The position numbers were made by a program, and so were the translations under genes. Positions 35,701 to 44,278 of a stretch of DNA of 64,000 nucleotides are shown piece by piece. This DNA comes from Pseudomonas cavernae. GTDB taxonomy: Bacteria; Pseudomonadota; Gammaproteobacteria; Pseudomonadales; Pseudomonadaceae. Under the pieces are notes generated by a model. It searched no databases and had not been told where the DNA came from. It saw nothing but the letters and a program-made list of their open reading frames with translations. How positions within the stretch are numbered: position 1 is the stretch's first letter; each line of letters opens with the position of its first letter. The stretch covers positions 1 through 64,000 of the forward strand of contig NZ_CP032419.1 of the NCBI RefSeq assembly GCF_003595175.1, written 5' to 3'.

Positions 35701-35842
35701 AGAGCCTGTTGATGATCTGCTGCGCGTCGGCCATACCGCGTTGAAGGCGGGCTCAGCCTGCTCATTTACCACGCGTAAACTGCGCGGCTTCGCCCGCCTT
35801 CGCCTTGTCTGGCCTTAGCTCGCAAGATCCTAAACAGGCTCT
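35701..35842 (-). mobile_element. MITE-like 142-bp repeat, copy A
   Basis: Terminal inverted repeats AGAGCCTGTT and AACAGGCTCT bound a non-coding 142-bp unit containing GCAGTTTACGCGTGGTAAAT (minus strand). Reversed, it aligns along its whole length with 61994-62134. There is no open frame inside, so it would need a transposase in trans. Confidence 0.75.
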
Positions 35843-35933
35843 TAAGCTGCGGCCCGCGCCGATTGTAATTAAGATGACGACCATGCGGGAGGCAAACACG
35901 CCCCCAGCCCCTTTCCGCCTCCAGGTGAATGCC

Positions 35934-37997
35934 GTGACTGCCAGCAATCCCCTTTCCAGCAATCCGTTGCTGCAAGATTTCGACCTGCCGCCCTACTCCG
36001 CCATTCGCCCCGAGCATGTCGAGCCGGCCATCGACCAGATCCTCGCCGACAACCGCGCCGCGATCGCCGCCCTGCTCGCCGAACGGCCGGCCGCGCCGAG
36101 TTGGGACGCCCTGGTGCAGCCGCTCGACGAGCTGCATGCACGCCTCGGCCAGGCCTGGAGCCCGGTCAGCCATCTGAACGCGGTGTGCAACAACCCCGAG
36201 CTGCGCGCCGCCTACGAGGCCTGCCTGCCCAAGCTGTCGGAATATTGGACCGAGCTGGGGCAGAACCGTGCGCTGTTCGACGCCTACCAGGGGCTGGCCA
36301 GCAGCCCGGCGGCCGAGGGTTTCGAGGTGGTGCAAACGACCATCCTCGAGCACGCCCTGCGCGATTTCCGCCTGTCCGGCATCGACCTGCCGGCAGCCGA
36401 GCAGCAGCGCTACGGCGCCATCCAGATGAAGCTGTCCGAGCTGACCAGCAAATTCTCCAACCAGCTGCTGGACGCCACCCAGGCCTGGACCAAGCAGGTC
36501 GACGACGAAGCGGCGCTGGCCGGCCTGACCGATTCGGCCAAGGCGCAGATGGCCCAGGCCGCCGCCGCCAAGAACCTCGACGGCTGGCTGATCAGCCTGG
36601 AATTCCCCAGCTACTACGCGGTGATGACTTACGCCGACGACCGGGCCCTGCGCGAGGAGGTCTACACCGCCTACTGCACCCGCGCCTCCGACCAGGGCCA
36701 GAACGCCGGCCAGCACGACAACGGCCCGCTGATGGTGGAGATCCTCGACCTGCGCCAGGAGCTGGCCAAGCTGCTCGGCTTCGCCCACTTCAGCGAGTTG
36801 AGCCTGGCGACCAAGATGGCCGAATCCACCGCGCAGGTGCTGAGCTTCCTGCGCGACCTCGCGGTGCGCAGCAAGCCATTCGCCGTCCGCGACCTGGAAG
36901 AGCTCAAGGCCTTCGCCGCCGAGCAGGGCTGCGCCGACCTGCAGAGCTGGGACGTCGGCTACTACAGCGAGAAGCTGCGCCAGCAGCGCTACAGCATCTC
37001 CCAAGAGCAGGTGCGCGCCTGGTTCCCGATCGACAAGGTGCTGACCGGCCTGTTCGCCATCGTCCAGCAGCTCTACGGCATCGAGATCGCCGAACTCCAG
37101 GGCTTCGACGGCTGGCACCCGGACGTGCGCCTGTTCGAGATCAAGGAAAACGGCCAGCACGTCGGGCGTTTCTTCTTCGACCTCTACGCCCGTGCCAACA
37201 AACGCGGCGGCGCCTGGATGGACGGCGCGCGCGACAAGCGTCGCTCGGCGCAAGGTGAATTAATCAGCCCGGTGGCCAACCTGGTGTGCAACTTCACCCC
37301 GGCGGTCGGCGAGCAGCCGGCGCTGCTGACCCACGACGAAGTCACCACCCTGTTCCACGAGTTCGGCCACGGCCTGCACCACCTGCTGACCCGCGTCGAG
37401 CAGGCCGGCGCCTCGGGCATCAACGGCGTGGCCTGGGATGCGGTCGAGCTGCCCAGCCAGTTCATGGAGAACTGGTGCTGGGAGCCGCAGGGCCTGGCGC
37501 TGATCTCCGGCCACTTTGAGACCGGCGAGCCGCTGCCGCAGGACTTGCTGGACAAGATGCTGGCGGCGAAGAACTTCCAGTCCGGCTTGATGATGGTGCG
37601 CCAGCTGGAGTTCTCGCTGTTCGACTTCGAACTGCACGCCAGCCACGGCGACGGCCGCAGCGTGCTGGAGGTGCTCGAAGGCATCCGCGCCGAGGTGGCG
37701 GTGCTGCGTCCGCCGGCCTTCAACCGCTTCGCCAACAGCTTCGCGCACATCTTCGCCGGCGGTTACGCGGCCGGGTACTACAGCTACAAGTGGGCGGAAG
37801 TGCTGTCCGCCGATGCCTTCTCCAAGTTCGAGGAAGACGGCGTGCTCAACCCGGCCACCGGCCGCGCCTTCCGCGAGGCGATCCTCGCCCGTGGCGGCTC
37901 GCAGGAGCCGATGTTGCTGTTCGTCGACTTCCGCGGCCGCGAGCCGAGCATCGACGCGCTGCTGCGCCACTGCGGGCTGAGCGAGGAGGCGGCATGA
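35934..37997 (+). CDS. prlC: Oligopeptidase A
   Basis: PrlC (OpdA) is a cytoplasmic M3 zinc metallopeptidase that degrades signal peptides and short peptides. The 687-residue protein has H475-EFGH in TLFHEFGHGLHH, with a downstream Glu ligand in the NGVAWDAVELPSQ region, and ends with RGREPSIDALLRHCG. The GTG start (VTASNPLSSNPLLQDFDLPP) has AGGTG six bases upstream. Upstream in-frame methionines would reach into the MITE-like repeat. It overlaps the yheV-like gene by 4 bp. Confidence 0.95.
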   Translation: MTASNPLSSNPLLQDFDLPPYSAIRPEHVEPAIDQILADNRAAIAALLAERPAAPSWDALVQPLDELHARLGQAWSPVSHLNAVCNNPELRAAYEACLPKLSEYWTELGQNRALFDAYQGLASSPAAEGFEVVQTTILEHALRDFRLSGIDLPAAEQQRYGAIQMKLSELTSKFSNQLLDATQAWTKQVDDEAALAGLTDSAKAQMAQAAAAKNLDGWLISLEFPSYYAVMTYADDRALREEVYTAYCTRASDQGQNAGQHDNGPLMVEILDLRQELAKLLGFAHFSELSLATKMAESTAQVLSFLRDLAVRSKPFAVRDLEELKAFAAEQGCADLQSWDVGYYSEKLRQQRYSISQEQVRAWFPIDKVLTGLFAIVQQLYGIEIAELQGFDGWHPDVRLFEIKENGQHVGRFFFDLYARANKRGGAWMDGARDKRRSAQGELISPVANLVCNFTPAVGEQPALLTHDEVTTLFHEFGHGLHHLLTRVEQAGASGINGVAWDAVELPSQFMENWCWEPQGLALISGHFETGEPLPQDLLDKMLAAKNFQSGLMMVRQLEFSLFDFELHASHGDGRSVLEVLEGIRAEVAVLRPPAFNRFANSFAHIFAGGYAAGYYSYKWAEVLSADAFSKFEEDGVLNPATGRAFREAILARGGSQEPMLLFVDFRGREPSIDALLRHCGLSEEAA

Positions 37998-38275
37998 GCG
38001 ACACCCCGAAGAACCTGACCAAGAAGCGCTTCATCGCCGGCGCCGTGTGCCCGGCCTGCAGCGAGATGGACAAGATCCAGATGTGGGAGGAGGACGGCGT
38101 GCCGCACCGCCACTGCGTGGCCTGTGGCTACAGCGACACGCTCAATGCTCAGGGCCAGTCGGTGCCCAAGGAACTGGCCACCCGGGTCAACGTCAGTGCC
38201 TTGAAGAAGCCGGCGGATGCCAAGACCCAGGCGGTGCAGTTCTTCCCCAATCCGAAGCTGAAGAAGCCGGAGTAG
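37994..38275 (+). CDS. YheV family putative zinc-ribbon protein
   Basis: The 93-residue protein starts MSDTPKNLTKKRFIAGAVCP and contains two CxxC pairs (CPAC and CVAC) about 26 residues apart, so it likely binds one zinc. The C-terminal tail is basic (FFPNPKLKKPE). It matches the YheV/DUF2387 family that follows prlC in many gammaproteobacteria. The ATGA overlap with prlC fixes the start. Its biochemical role is unknown. Confidence 0.92.
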   Translation: MSDTPKNLTKKRFIAGAVCPACSEMDKIQMWEEDGVPHRHCVACGYSDTLNAQGQSVPKELATRVNVSALKKPADAKTQAVQFFPNPKLKKPE

Positions 38276-38436
38276 CGGCGAGCGGCACTGTGCCTTGTCG
38301 TAGAGGCCAGCTTGCTGGCGATCCCTGCGTCTCGGGACGGCGGGCTAGGCTGTTACCCGTAGGGTGCGCCGTGCGCACCGGATCGGATAAGGAGAGCCCG
38401 CCGTGAGCCGCCGATACACCCCACCCGGCCTGTCGT

Positions 38437-40101
38437 ATGCCTGTCATGTCGCACGGGAGCGTAGCCGCCGTGCTTGATCGCTACCATCTGGTCGAGGCGC
38501 TACGGGCGGCGCGCCTGCCGCAGTCGCCGATCAGCCCGGTGCTGCGCCAGAAGGCCGGGCCAAAGGGCCGCTGGGCGTTCTTCCTGCTGCTCGCTGCCGG
38601 GCTGCTGTACGCCTTCGCCAGCCTCTATGCCGACATCCTCGGCAGTGGCGCCCAGTTGCGCTTCGGCCTGCCGCTGCTGGTGCTCGGCACGGCGCTGCTG
38701 ATCGCCCTCGGTTTCGAGTTCATCAACGGCTTCCACGACACCGCCAACGCGGTGGCCACGGTGATCTACACCAACGCCTTGCCGCCGAATGCCGCGGTGC
38801 TGCTGTCCGGGCTGTGCAATTTCCTCGGCGTGCTGCTGTCCAGCGGCACGGTGGCCTTCGCCATCGTCGCCCTGTTGCCGGTCGACCTGATGCTGCAGAT
38901 CAGCAGCGGTGCCGGGCTGGCGATGATCTTCGCCCTGCTGATCGCCGCCATCCTGTGGAACCTCGGCACCTGGTGGCTGGGCCTGCCGGTGTCCTCGTCG
39001 CATACCCTGATCGGCTCGATCGTCGGCGTCGGCCTCGCCCACGGCCTGATGGACGGCTATGTCGATGCCAGCGGCGGCGACTGGCAGCAGTTGCTCAAGG
39101 TCGGCTATGCCCTGCTGCTGTCGCCACTGGTCGGCTTCGTCGGCGCCGCCCTGCTGTTGCTGGCGCTGAGTCTCGGCCTGCGCAACCGCAACCAGGCGTT
39201 GTTCCGCGAGCCGCAGGGGCGCACGCCGCCGCCCTGGTGGATTCGCGGGCTGCTGATCCTCACCTGTTCCGGGGTGTCCTTCGCCCATGGCTCCAACGAC
39301 GGGCAGAAGGGCATCGGCCTGATCATGCTGATCCTGATCGGCACGGTGCCGCTGTCCTTCGCCCTCGACCGTGCCCAACCGCAGGCGCAGACCCAGCAGT
39401 TCATCGTCCTCGCCCAGGCCGGCGAGCAGGCGCTGCGGCGGGTCGCGGCGGGCCCGACGCCGGCCGAACCGCGCCAGGTGCTGATCGACTACCAGCGCAG
39501 CGAGCAGGTCGGCCCCGAGCTGCTGCCGGCCCTGGCCGCGCTGCTCGCCAGCCTGAGCAGCGAGCTGCAGCGCTACGGCAGTCTGGCGGCGGTGCCGCAG
39601 GAGGCGGTGCTGGCGCTGCACAACGACCTGTACCTGAGCGCCCAGACCATCCGCCTGCTCGATCACCAGCAGCAGCGTTTCGATGTCGAGACCTGGAGCC
39701 GCCTGCAGGCCCTGCGCGTGGAGGGCGAGGCGGCGATCCGCTTCATCCCGCTATGGGTCAAGGTGACGGTGGCCTTCGCCCTCGGCCTCGGTACTTTGGT
39801 CGGTTGGCGGCGCATCGTCGCCACTGTCGGCGAGGGCATCGGCAAGACGCGCATGACCTATGCCCAGGGCGCCGCCGCGCAGCTGGTGGCGATGCTGACC
39901 ATCGGGGCGGCGGACGGCTACGGCCTGCCGGTATCGACCACCCATGTGCTGTCGTCCGGGGTGGCGGGAACCATGGTCGCCAACGGCAGCGGCCTGCAAT
40001 GGACGACCATCCGCAACCTACTGCTGGCCTGGGTGCTGACCCTGCCGGCGGCGATCGGCCTGGCGGCCGGGCTGTACTGGCTGTTCATCTGGCTGTTGTA
40101 G
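38437..40101 (+). CDS. Inorganic phosphate transporter (PiT family)
   Basis: A low-affinity phosphate/proton symporter is predicted from the PiT signature FEFINGFHDTANAVAT in the first half and its repeat FAHGSNDGQKGIGL and GYGLPVSTTH in the second. The 554-residue protein has around ten membrane segments and a soluble loop at about 325-430. The start is uncertain: ATGs at 38437 and 38446 have no ribosome site, while a GTG at 38470 has GGGAG upstream. Short GTAGGGTGCGCC palindromes lie on both sides of the gene. Confidence 0.9.
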   Translation: MPVMSHGSVAAVLDRYHLVEALRAARLPQSPISPVLRQKAGPKGRWAFFLLLAAGLLYAFASLYADILGSGAQLRFGLPLLVLGTALLIALGFEFINGFHDTANAVATVIYTNALPPNAAVLLSGLCNFLGVLLSSGTVAFAIVALLPVDLMLQISSGAGLAMIFALLIAAILWNLGTWWLGLPVSSSHTLIGSIVGVGLAHGLMDGYVDASGGDWQQLLKVGYALLLSPLVGFVGAALLLLALSLGLRNRNQALFREPQGRTPPPWWIRGLLILTCSGVSFAHGSNDGQKGIGLIMLILIGTVPLSFALDRAQPQAQTQQFIVLAQAGEQALRRVAAGPTPAEPRQVLIDYQRSEQVGPELLPALAALLASLSSELQRYGSLAAVPQEAVLALHNDLYLSAQTIRLLDHQQQRFDVETWSRLQALRVEGEAAIRFIPLWVKVTVAFALGLGTLVGWRRIVATVGEGIGKTRMTYAQGAAAQLVAMLTIGAADGYGLPVSTTHVLSSGVAGTMVANGSGLQWTTIRNLLLAWVLTLPAAIGLAAGLYWLFIWLL

Positions 40102-40185
40102 GGCGTCGTGCGCACCAAGCCTACGGTCTGAGTCCATCGCGAATGAATTCGCGCCGACAGGTCGGCTCGGTAGTTGGCGCCGTTA

Positions 40186-40266
40186 CGTAGGATGGGTTGA
40201 GGCGCGTAGCGACGATACCCATCGCGGCGCTGTCGATGGGTATCGCTGCGCTCAACCCATCCTACG
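40186..40266. repeat. Palindromic intergenic repeat (GTAGGATGGGTTGAG family)
   Basis: Arms CGTAGGATGGGTTGAGGCGC plus GATACCCATCG and CGATGGGTATCGCTGCGCTC plus AACCCATCCTACG are near-perfect inverted repeats. It is close in sequence to 34322-34401 and lies between convergent pit and the AraC gene. Confidence 0.92.
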
Positions 40267-40289
40267 GGAGCGCCAATCGCCCGTTCGGC

Positions 40290-41081
40290 TCAGGCGCGGA
40301 AGAACTTGCCCGGAGTGCAGCCGAACTGCTGGCGGAAGGCGGCGATAAACGCCGAGGTCGAGTCGTAGCCGCAGGCCAGCGCCACGTCGGTGACCCTCTG
40401 GCCCTGTTCCAGCGGCGTCAGCGCGCCGAGCAGGCGCAGGCGCTGGCGCCAGGCGCGGAAGCTGAGGCCGGTGTCGCGCAGGAACAGCCGGCTGAGGGTC
40501 TTTTCCGATACGTCCAGGCGTGCGCTCCACTGCGCCAGGGTCTCCTGCCGCTCCGGGTGTTGCTGCAGGCTGCGGCAGAGTTGCTGCAGGCGTTGGTCAT
40601 GCGGCAGCGGTAGCATCAGGTCGACTTCCGGTGCCGCGCTGAGCCGATCGAGCAGCACCTGCACCAGGCGGCCGTCTTCGCCGTCCTCGGCATATTCCAC
40701 CGGCAGGGCGCTGAAGGCGCGGATCAGTTCGCGCAACAGCGGGCTGACCCGCAGCACCCGGCAACCAGCCGGCGCCCAGCCGGTCACCGCGCAGTCGAGG
40801 TACAGGCTGCGCATCTCGGTACGCGGCGCGCTGAAGACCCGGTGCGGCAGGCCCGCCGGTACCCACACGGCGCGCTGCGGCGGGGCGACGAAGCGGCCGG
40901 CGTCGGTGTGCACTTCGAGCACGCCGGCGATGGCATAGGACAGCTGCACCCAGGGATGGCTGTGGCGGTAGGTGAGGGCGCGGTTGGGCAGCGATTCGAC
41001 GCGCCCGTAGACTGGACGCGGCAGGCGGGCGAGTCCGGGAATGCTGCGCCGCACCGGCTGGTTTTGTCCTTTAGGCGACAT
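40290..41081 (-). CDS. AraC family transcriptional regulator
   Basis: The 263-residue protein has an N-terminal cupin sensor domain (RHSHPWVQLSYAIAGVLEVH) and a C-terminal double helix-turn-helix (about 165-263, with WSARLDVSEKTLSRLFLRDT and VALACGYDSTSAFIAAFRQQ). The start MSPKGQNQPVRRS was chosen because conservation begins there. It faces the BASS-type transporter gene across 82 bp, which suggests that it controls it. Confidence 0.88.
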   Translation of the reverse strand: MSPKGQNQPVRRSIPGLARLPRPVYGRVESLPNRALTYRHSHPWVQLSYAIAGVLEVHTDAGRFVAPPQRAVWVPAGLPHRVFSAPRTEMRSLYLDCAVTGWAPAGCRVLRVSPLLRELIRAFSALPVEYAEDGEDGRLVQVLLDRLSAAPEVDLMLPLPHDQRLQQLCRSLQQHPERQETLAQWSARLDVSEKTLSRLFLRDTGLSFRAWRQRLRLLGALTPLEQGQRVTDVALACGYDSTSAFIAAFRQQFGCTPGKFFRA

Positions 41082-41163
41082 TAGCGGGTTCTTTGGCGTT
41101 AGTCGGAATTTCTTGGCCAAGGTAGTGTGTGCCGCACCTGGCCTGCAAGCATGAGACGCCGTC

Positions 41164-42162
41164 ATGACCCGCCCCCGTTTCCTCCCCGACAACTTCACCC
41201 TCACCCTGCTCGGCGTGGTCCTCCTCGCCAGCCTGCTGCCGTGCAGCGGCCAGGCCGCGGTGGCCTTCGGCTGGCTGACCAACGCCGCCATCGCCCTGCT
41301 GTTCTTCCTGCACGGCGCCAAGCTGTCGCGTCACGCGATCATCGCCGGCGCCAGCCACTGGCGCCTGCACCTGTTGGTGTTCGCCTGCACCTTCGGGCTG
41401 TTCCCGCTGCTCGGCCTGGTGCTCAAGCCGCTGCTGGCGCCGCTGGTGACCCCCGAGCTGTACCTCGGCGTGCTCTACCTGTGCGCGCTGCCGGCCACCG
41501 TGCAGTCGGCCATCGCCTTCACCTCGCTGGCGCGCGGCAACATCCCGGCGGCGATCTGCAGCGCGGCGGCTTCCAGCCTGTTCGGCATCTTCCTCACGCC
41601 GCTGCTGGTGGCGCTGCTGCTCGGCGTGCACGGCGACGGCGGCTCGACCCTGGATGCCATCGGCAAGATCACCCTGCAGCTGCTGCTGCCGTTCATCGCC
41701 GGGCAGATCGCCCGGCGCTGGCTGTTCGCCTGGATCGAGCGCAACAAGCACTGGCTGAAGTTCGTCGACCAGGGCTCGATCCTGCTGGTGGTCTACGGTG
41801 CCTTCAGCGCGGCGGTGATCGAGGGCCTCTGGCACCAGGTGCCGCTGCCGGCGCTGGCCGGCCTGGTGCTGGTCTGCGTGATCCTGCTGGGGCTGGTGCT
41901 GCTGCTCACCCGCTGGCTCGGCAAGCGCCTGGGTTTCGACCAGGCCGACCAGATCACCATCGTCTTCTGCGGCTCGAAGAAGAGCCTGGCCACCGGCGTG
42001 CCCATGGCCCAGGTGCTGTTCGCCGGCGGCAGCCTCGGCATGCTGATCCTGCCGCTGATGCTGTTCCACCAGATCCAGCTGATGGTCTGCGCGGTGCTAG
42101 CCGAGCGCTATGCCCGGCGGCCGGAGTCGGTCGCCGCACCGATGGCGCGCGTCGACCCCTGA
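41164..42162 (+). CDS. Bile acid:sodium symporter family transporter (SBF-like, YfeH type)
   Basis: The 332-residue membrane protein has about ten predicted transmembrane helices, beginning FTLTLLGVVLLASLLP. Family features are NAAIALLFFLHGAKLS in the second helix and the crossover segment GSKKSLATGVPMAQVLF. This is the PF13593 group, related to bile acid symporters and arsenite exporters; the substrate is not known. The divergent AraC gene is its likely regulator. Confidence 0.88.
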   Translation: MTRPRFLPDNFTLTLLGVVLLASLLPCSGQAAVAFGWLTNAAIALLFFLHGAKLSRHAIIAGASHWRLHLLVFACTFGLFPLLGLVLKPLLAPLVTPELYLGVLYLCALPATVQSAIAFTSLARGNIPAAICSAAASSLFGIFLTPLLVALLLGVHGDGGSTLDAIGKITLQLLLPFIAGQIARRWLFAWIERNKHWLKFVDQGSILLVVYGAFSAAVIEGLWHQVPLPALAGLVLVCVILLGLVLLLTRWLGKRLGFDQADQITIVFCGSKKSLATGVPMAQVLFAGGSLGMLILPLMLFHQIQLMVCAVLAERYARRPESVAAPMARVDP

Positions 42163-42213
42163 TCGGCGGCGCCCGCCTGCCCGCGGTCGTCGGATCCCGC
42201 TATCATCGGTGCC

Positions 42214-42615
42214 ATGACCGCCCCCTTTCCCATCCGCAAGGAGTGTCCGCCCGGCGCTTGCATTTGCGAGCGTGAGCGCCTGCTGCAGGACATCGACGCC
42301 GACCTGCGCGTGCTGCAGCTGACCCTGCAGGAGGAGAAGCGCCTGGTCGAGCGCCTGGAAAACCTCGTCGACCTCGCCGACCTGGAGCGCATGCAGGCGC
42401 GCCTGCACGCGCAGCTCGGCATCACGCTGCGCATCGCGCCGAGCCTCAACGAGGTGCGCAGCATGCGCGGCATCGGCATAGTCGTCGACGAACAGTCGGG
42501 CCTGTGCCGCAAGACCCGCCAGGCCATTCCGGCGGCGATCCGCCGCAGCCTGGAACAGCGCCCGGAAATCGCCTACGCGATTCTCAACGGCAACGACCTG
42601 CTGCGCGACGCCTGA
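42214..42615 (+). CDS. Conserved hypothetical protein with Cys-rich N-terminus
   Basis: I do not recognise a characterised family. The 133-residue protein starts MTAPFPIRKECPPGACICER, with three cysteines within eight residues (C-x5-C-x-C) that could bind metal. Next comes a predicted coiled-coil (about 22-65, LQEEKRLVERLENLVDLADL). A later segment, GLCRKTRQAIPAAIRRSLEQ, has a fourth cysteine. There are no membrane segments. I recall similar proteins in other Pseudomonas, all without function. The LexA-controlled gene follows 87 bp downstream. Confidence 0.75.
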   Translation: MTAPFPIRKECPPGACICERERLLQDIDADLRVLQLTLQEEKRLVERLENLVDLADLERMQARLHAQLGITLRIAPSLNEVRSMRGIGIVVDEQSGLCRKTRQAIPAAIRRSLEQRPEIAYAILNGNDLLRDA

Positions 42616-42669
42616 AACGAGCGTTGCCATTCGGCGGCCGGGGCTTGCTTGCGAGCAGATGACTCAATA

Positions 42670-42685
42670 CTGTTTATATATACAG
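42670..42685. promoter_or_regulatory. LexA (SOS) box upstream of the radical SAM gene
   Basis: CTGTTTATATATACAG is a perfect CTGT-N8-ACAG LexA operator with an AT-rich core. It ends 17 bp before the ATG of the next gene, in an otherwise high-GC setting. It should place that gene under SOS control. Confidence 0.88.
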
Positions 42686-42702
42686 TAATCGAGTGTCTTG
42701 TC

Positions 42703-43758
42703 ATGGCCCTTCCACCCCGCGGTCGCGGTACCGCCAGTAACCCCCACAACCGCTTCGCCCCGACCCGCTCGGTGGCCGAGGACGACGGCTGGTATCAGGA
42801 CGAAGTGCCGCCGAGTCGGACCACCGAAGTGCGCCATGAGCTGGCGAAGAGCGTGATCAGCCGCAACCAGTCGCCGGATGTCGGTTTCGACCGCTCGGTG
42901 AACCCCTACCGCGGCTGCGAGCACGGCTGCATCTACTGTTTCGCCCGGCCCAGTCATGCCTATTGGGACATGTCGCCGGGCATCGATTTCGAAACCCGCC
43001 TGATCGCCAAGACCAACCTGGCCACGCGCCTGGAAGAGGAGCTGAGCAAGCCCGGCTATGTGCCTAAGCCGATCGCCCTGGGCATCAACACCGACGCCTA
43101 CCAGCCGATCGAACGCGAGCACCGGCTGACCCGCCAGGCCCTGGAGATCTGCCTGCGCTATCGCCATCCGCTGCACCTCATCACCAAGAGTTCGCTGATC
43201 CTGCGCGACCTCGATCTGCTCGGCGAACTGGCCAGCCTGAATCTGGTCAGCGTGGCGTTCAGCCTGACCACCCTCGACGACGAGCTCAAGCGCATCATGG
43301 AGCCGCGCGCGGCCGCCCCGGCGGCGCGCCTGCGCAGCATGCACGCGCTGCACGAGCACGGCGTGCCGGTCAGCGCGATCTGTGCGCCGATGATTCCGAT
43401 GATCAATGACCGCGAGTTGGAGCACATGCTCGAGGCTGCCCGCGACGCCGGCGCGCAGTCGGCCGGCTATGTGCTGCTGCGCCTGCCGCTGGAGATCGCC
43501 GAACTGTTCGAGGAATGGCTGCGCGCGCATTTCCCCGAACGCGCCGCGCATGTGATGAGCCTGATCCGCCAGAGCCGCGGCGGTAAAAACTACGACAGCC
43601 GCTTCGGTGCGCGCATGCGCGGCGAAGGGGTGTTCGCCGATCTGCTGGCGCAGCGTTTCCAGCTGGCCATCAAGCGCCTGGGGCTGAACAGCCGTGAGGG
43701 TTTCGATCTCGACTGCTCGAGTTTTTGTCCGCCGGGCAGGCAAATGGCGCTGTTGTAG
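42703..43758 (+). CDS. PA0069 family radical SAM protein (SplB-like)
   Basis: The 351-residue protein has the radical SAM cluster motif C72-EHG-C76-IY-C79 in NPYRGCEHGCIYCFARP. It belongs to the COG1533 group related to spore photoproduct lyase, which repairs UV lesions. Other stretches are GINTDAYQPIEREH and LITKSSLILRDLDLL. The start MALPPRGRGTASNPHNRFAP follows the LexA box closely, and no clear Shine-Dalgarno was seen. I recall PA0069 being listed in the P. aeruginosa LexA regulon. A DNA repair role is likely but unproven. Confidence 0.9.
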   Translation: MALPPRGRGTASNPHNRFAPTRSVAEDDGWYQDEVPPSRTTEVRHELAKSVISRNQSPDVGFDRSVNPYRGCEHGCIYCFARPSHAYWDMSPGIDFETRLIAKTNLATRLEEELSKPGYVPKPIALGINTDAYQPIEREHRLTRQALEICLRYRHPLHLITKSSLILRDLDLLGELASLNLVSVAFSLTTLDDELKRIMEPRAAAPAARLRSMHALHEHGVPVSAICAPMIPMINDRELEHMLEAARDAGAQSAGYVLLRLPLEIAELFEEWLRAHFPERAAHVMSLIRQSRGGKNYDSRFGARMRGEGVFADLLAQRFQLAIKRLGLNSREGFDLDCSSFCPPGRQMALL

Positions 43759-44278
43759 AGGCCTTAGTGGTAACGGCGCAATTAACTTGCCACGCGCTGC
43801 GCTTGATCGAGCTCCAGCCCGACACCGAGAAGGCGGAAGAGGCACGGCCAGCGTTGTAATTCGACGGCCTCAAAGCGGCATTTCACCCGCTTGGCGCGTG
43901 TCTAGAAAATCTGCGGCGGCTCACCCACCCACGGCCCTCTTCAATCTTGTTCACTGATCAGAAGCGAATCATTACGACCTCTTTAGTCCTAGCCAAGCCA
44001 GTGCCGAAACAGGTGATGGTGAATAGCTGCAGAAATATCTAACAAACAGGCTCAAATCGACTAACTGACGGGTGGAGTTTTAACTTCTGACATCAAGTTA
44101 TTTCAGAAATAAGCGCTGGTTTTTACCATGCACTATACTTCTTACTAGTTTTTTCCACCAAGAGTGGTTTTGCTAGTTTGGCGCGCTTGAAAGTAGGATT
44201 AATAATTAATTTTACGCAGCTGTTTGGCAGCAATGCTTTTGCATAGAGAATGAGCAACAGAAACAGGATGAAGAGAAA
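43759..44278. other. AT-rich gene-free stretch before the alternative oxidase cluster
   Basis: This 520-bp gap contrasts with its neighbours in having many A/T runs, such as AGGATTAATAATTAATTTTA near 44196. A TATACT hexamer at 44134-44139 could be a -10 box, but no good -35 precedes it. A short frame at 43767-43858 (ending EKAEEARPAL) may be a gene remnant. The composition suggests an insertion boundary. Confidence 0.5.

Noticed and set aside
35766..37253. A 495-codon open frame on the minus strand
   Set aside because: Antisense shadow of prlC that also runs through the MITE-like repeat.
38403..38477. GTG at 38403 with a good ribosome site as start of the phosphate transporter gene
   Set aside because: It is in another frame and ends after about 24 codons; a TGA in the transporter frame lies just before, so it cannot be the start.
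43767..43858. Short frame reading VVTAQLTCHALRLIELQ and onward
   Set aside because: It looks like a possible C-terminal gene remnant, but it is too short to assign; mentioned only within the AT-rich stretch.
44225..44242. TGGCAGCAATGCTTTTGCA as a sigma-54 promoter before coxM
   Set aside because: The GG and GC elements are 7 or 13 bases apart rather than the required 10.
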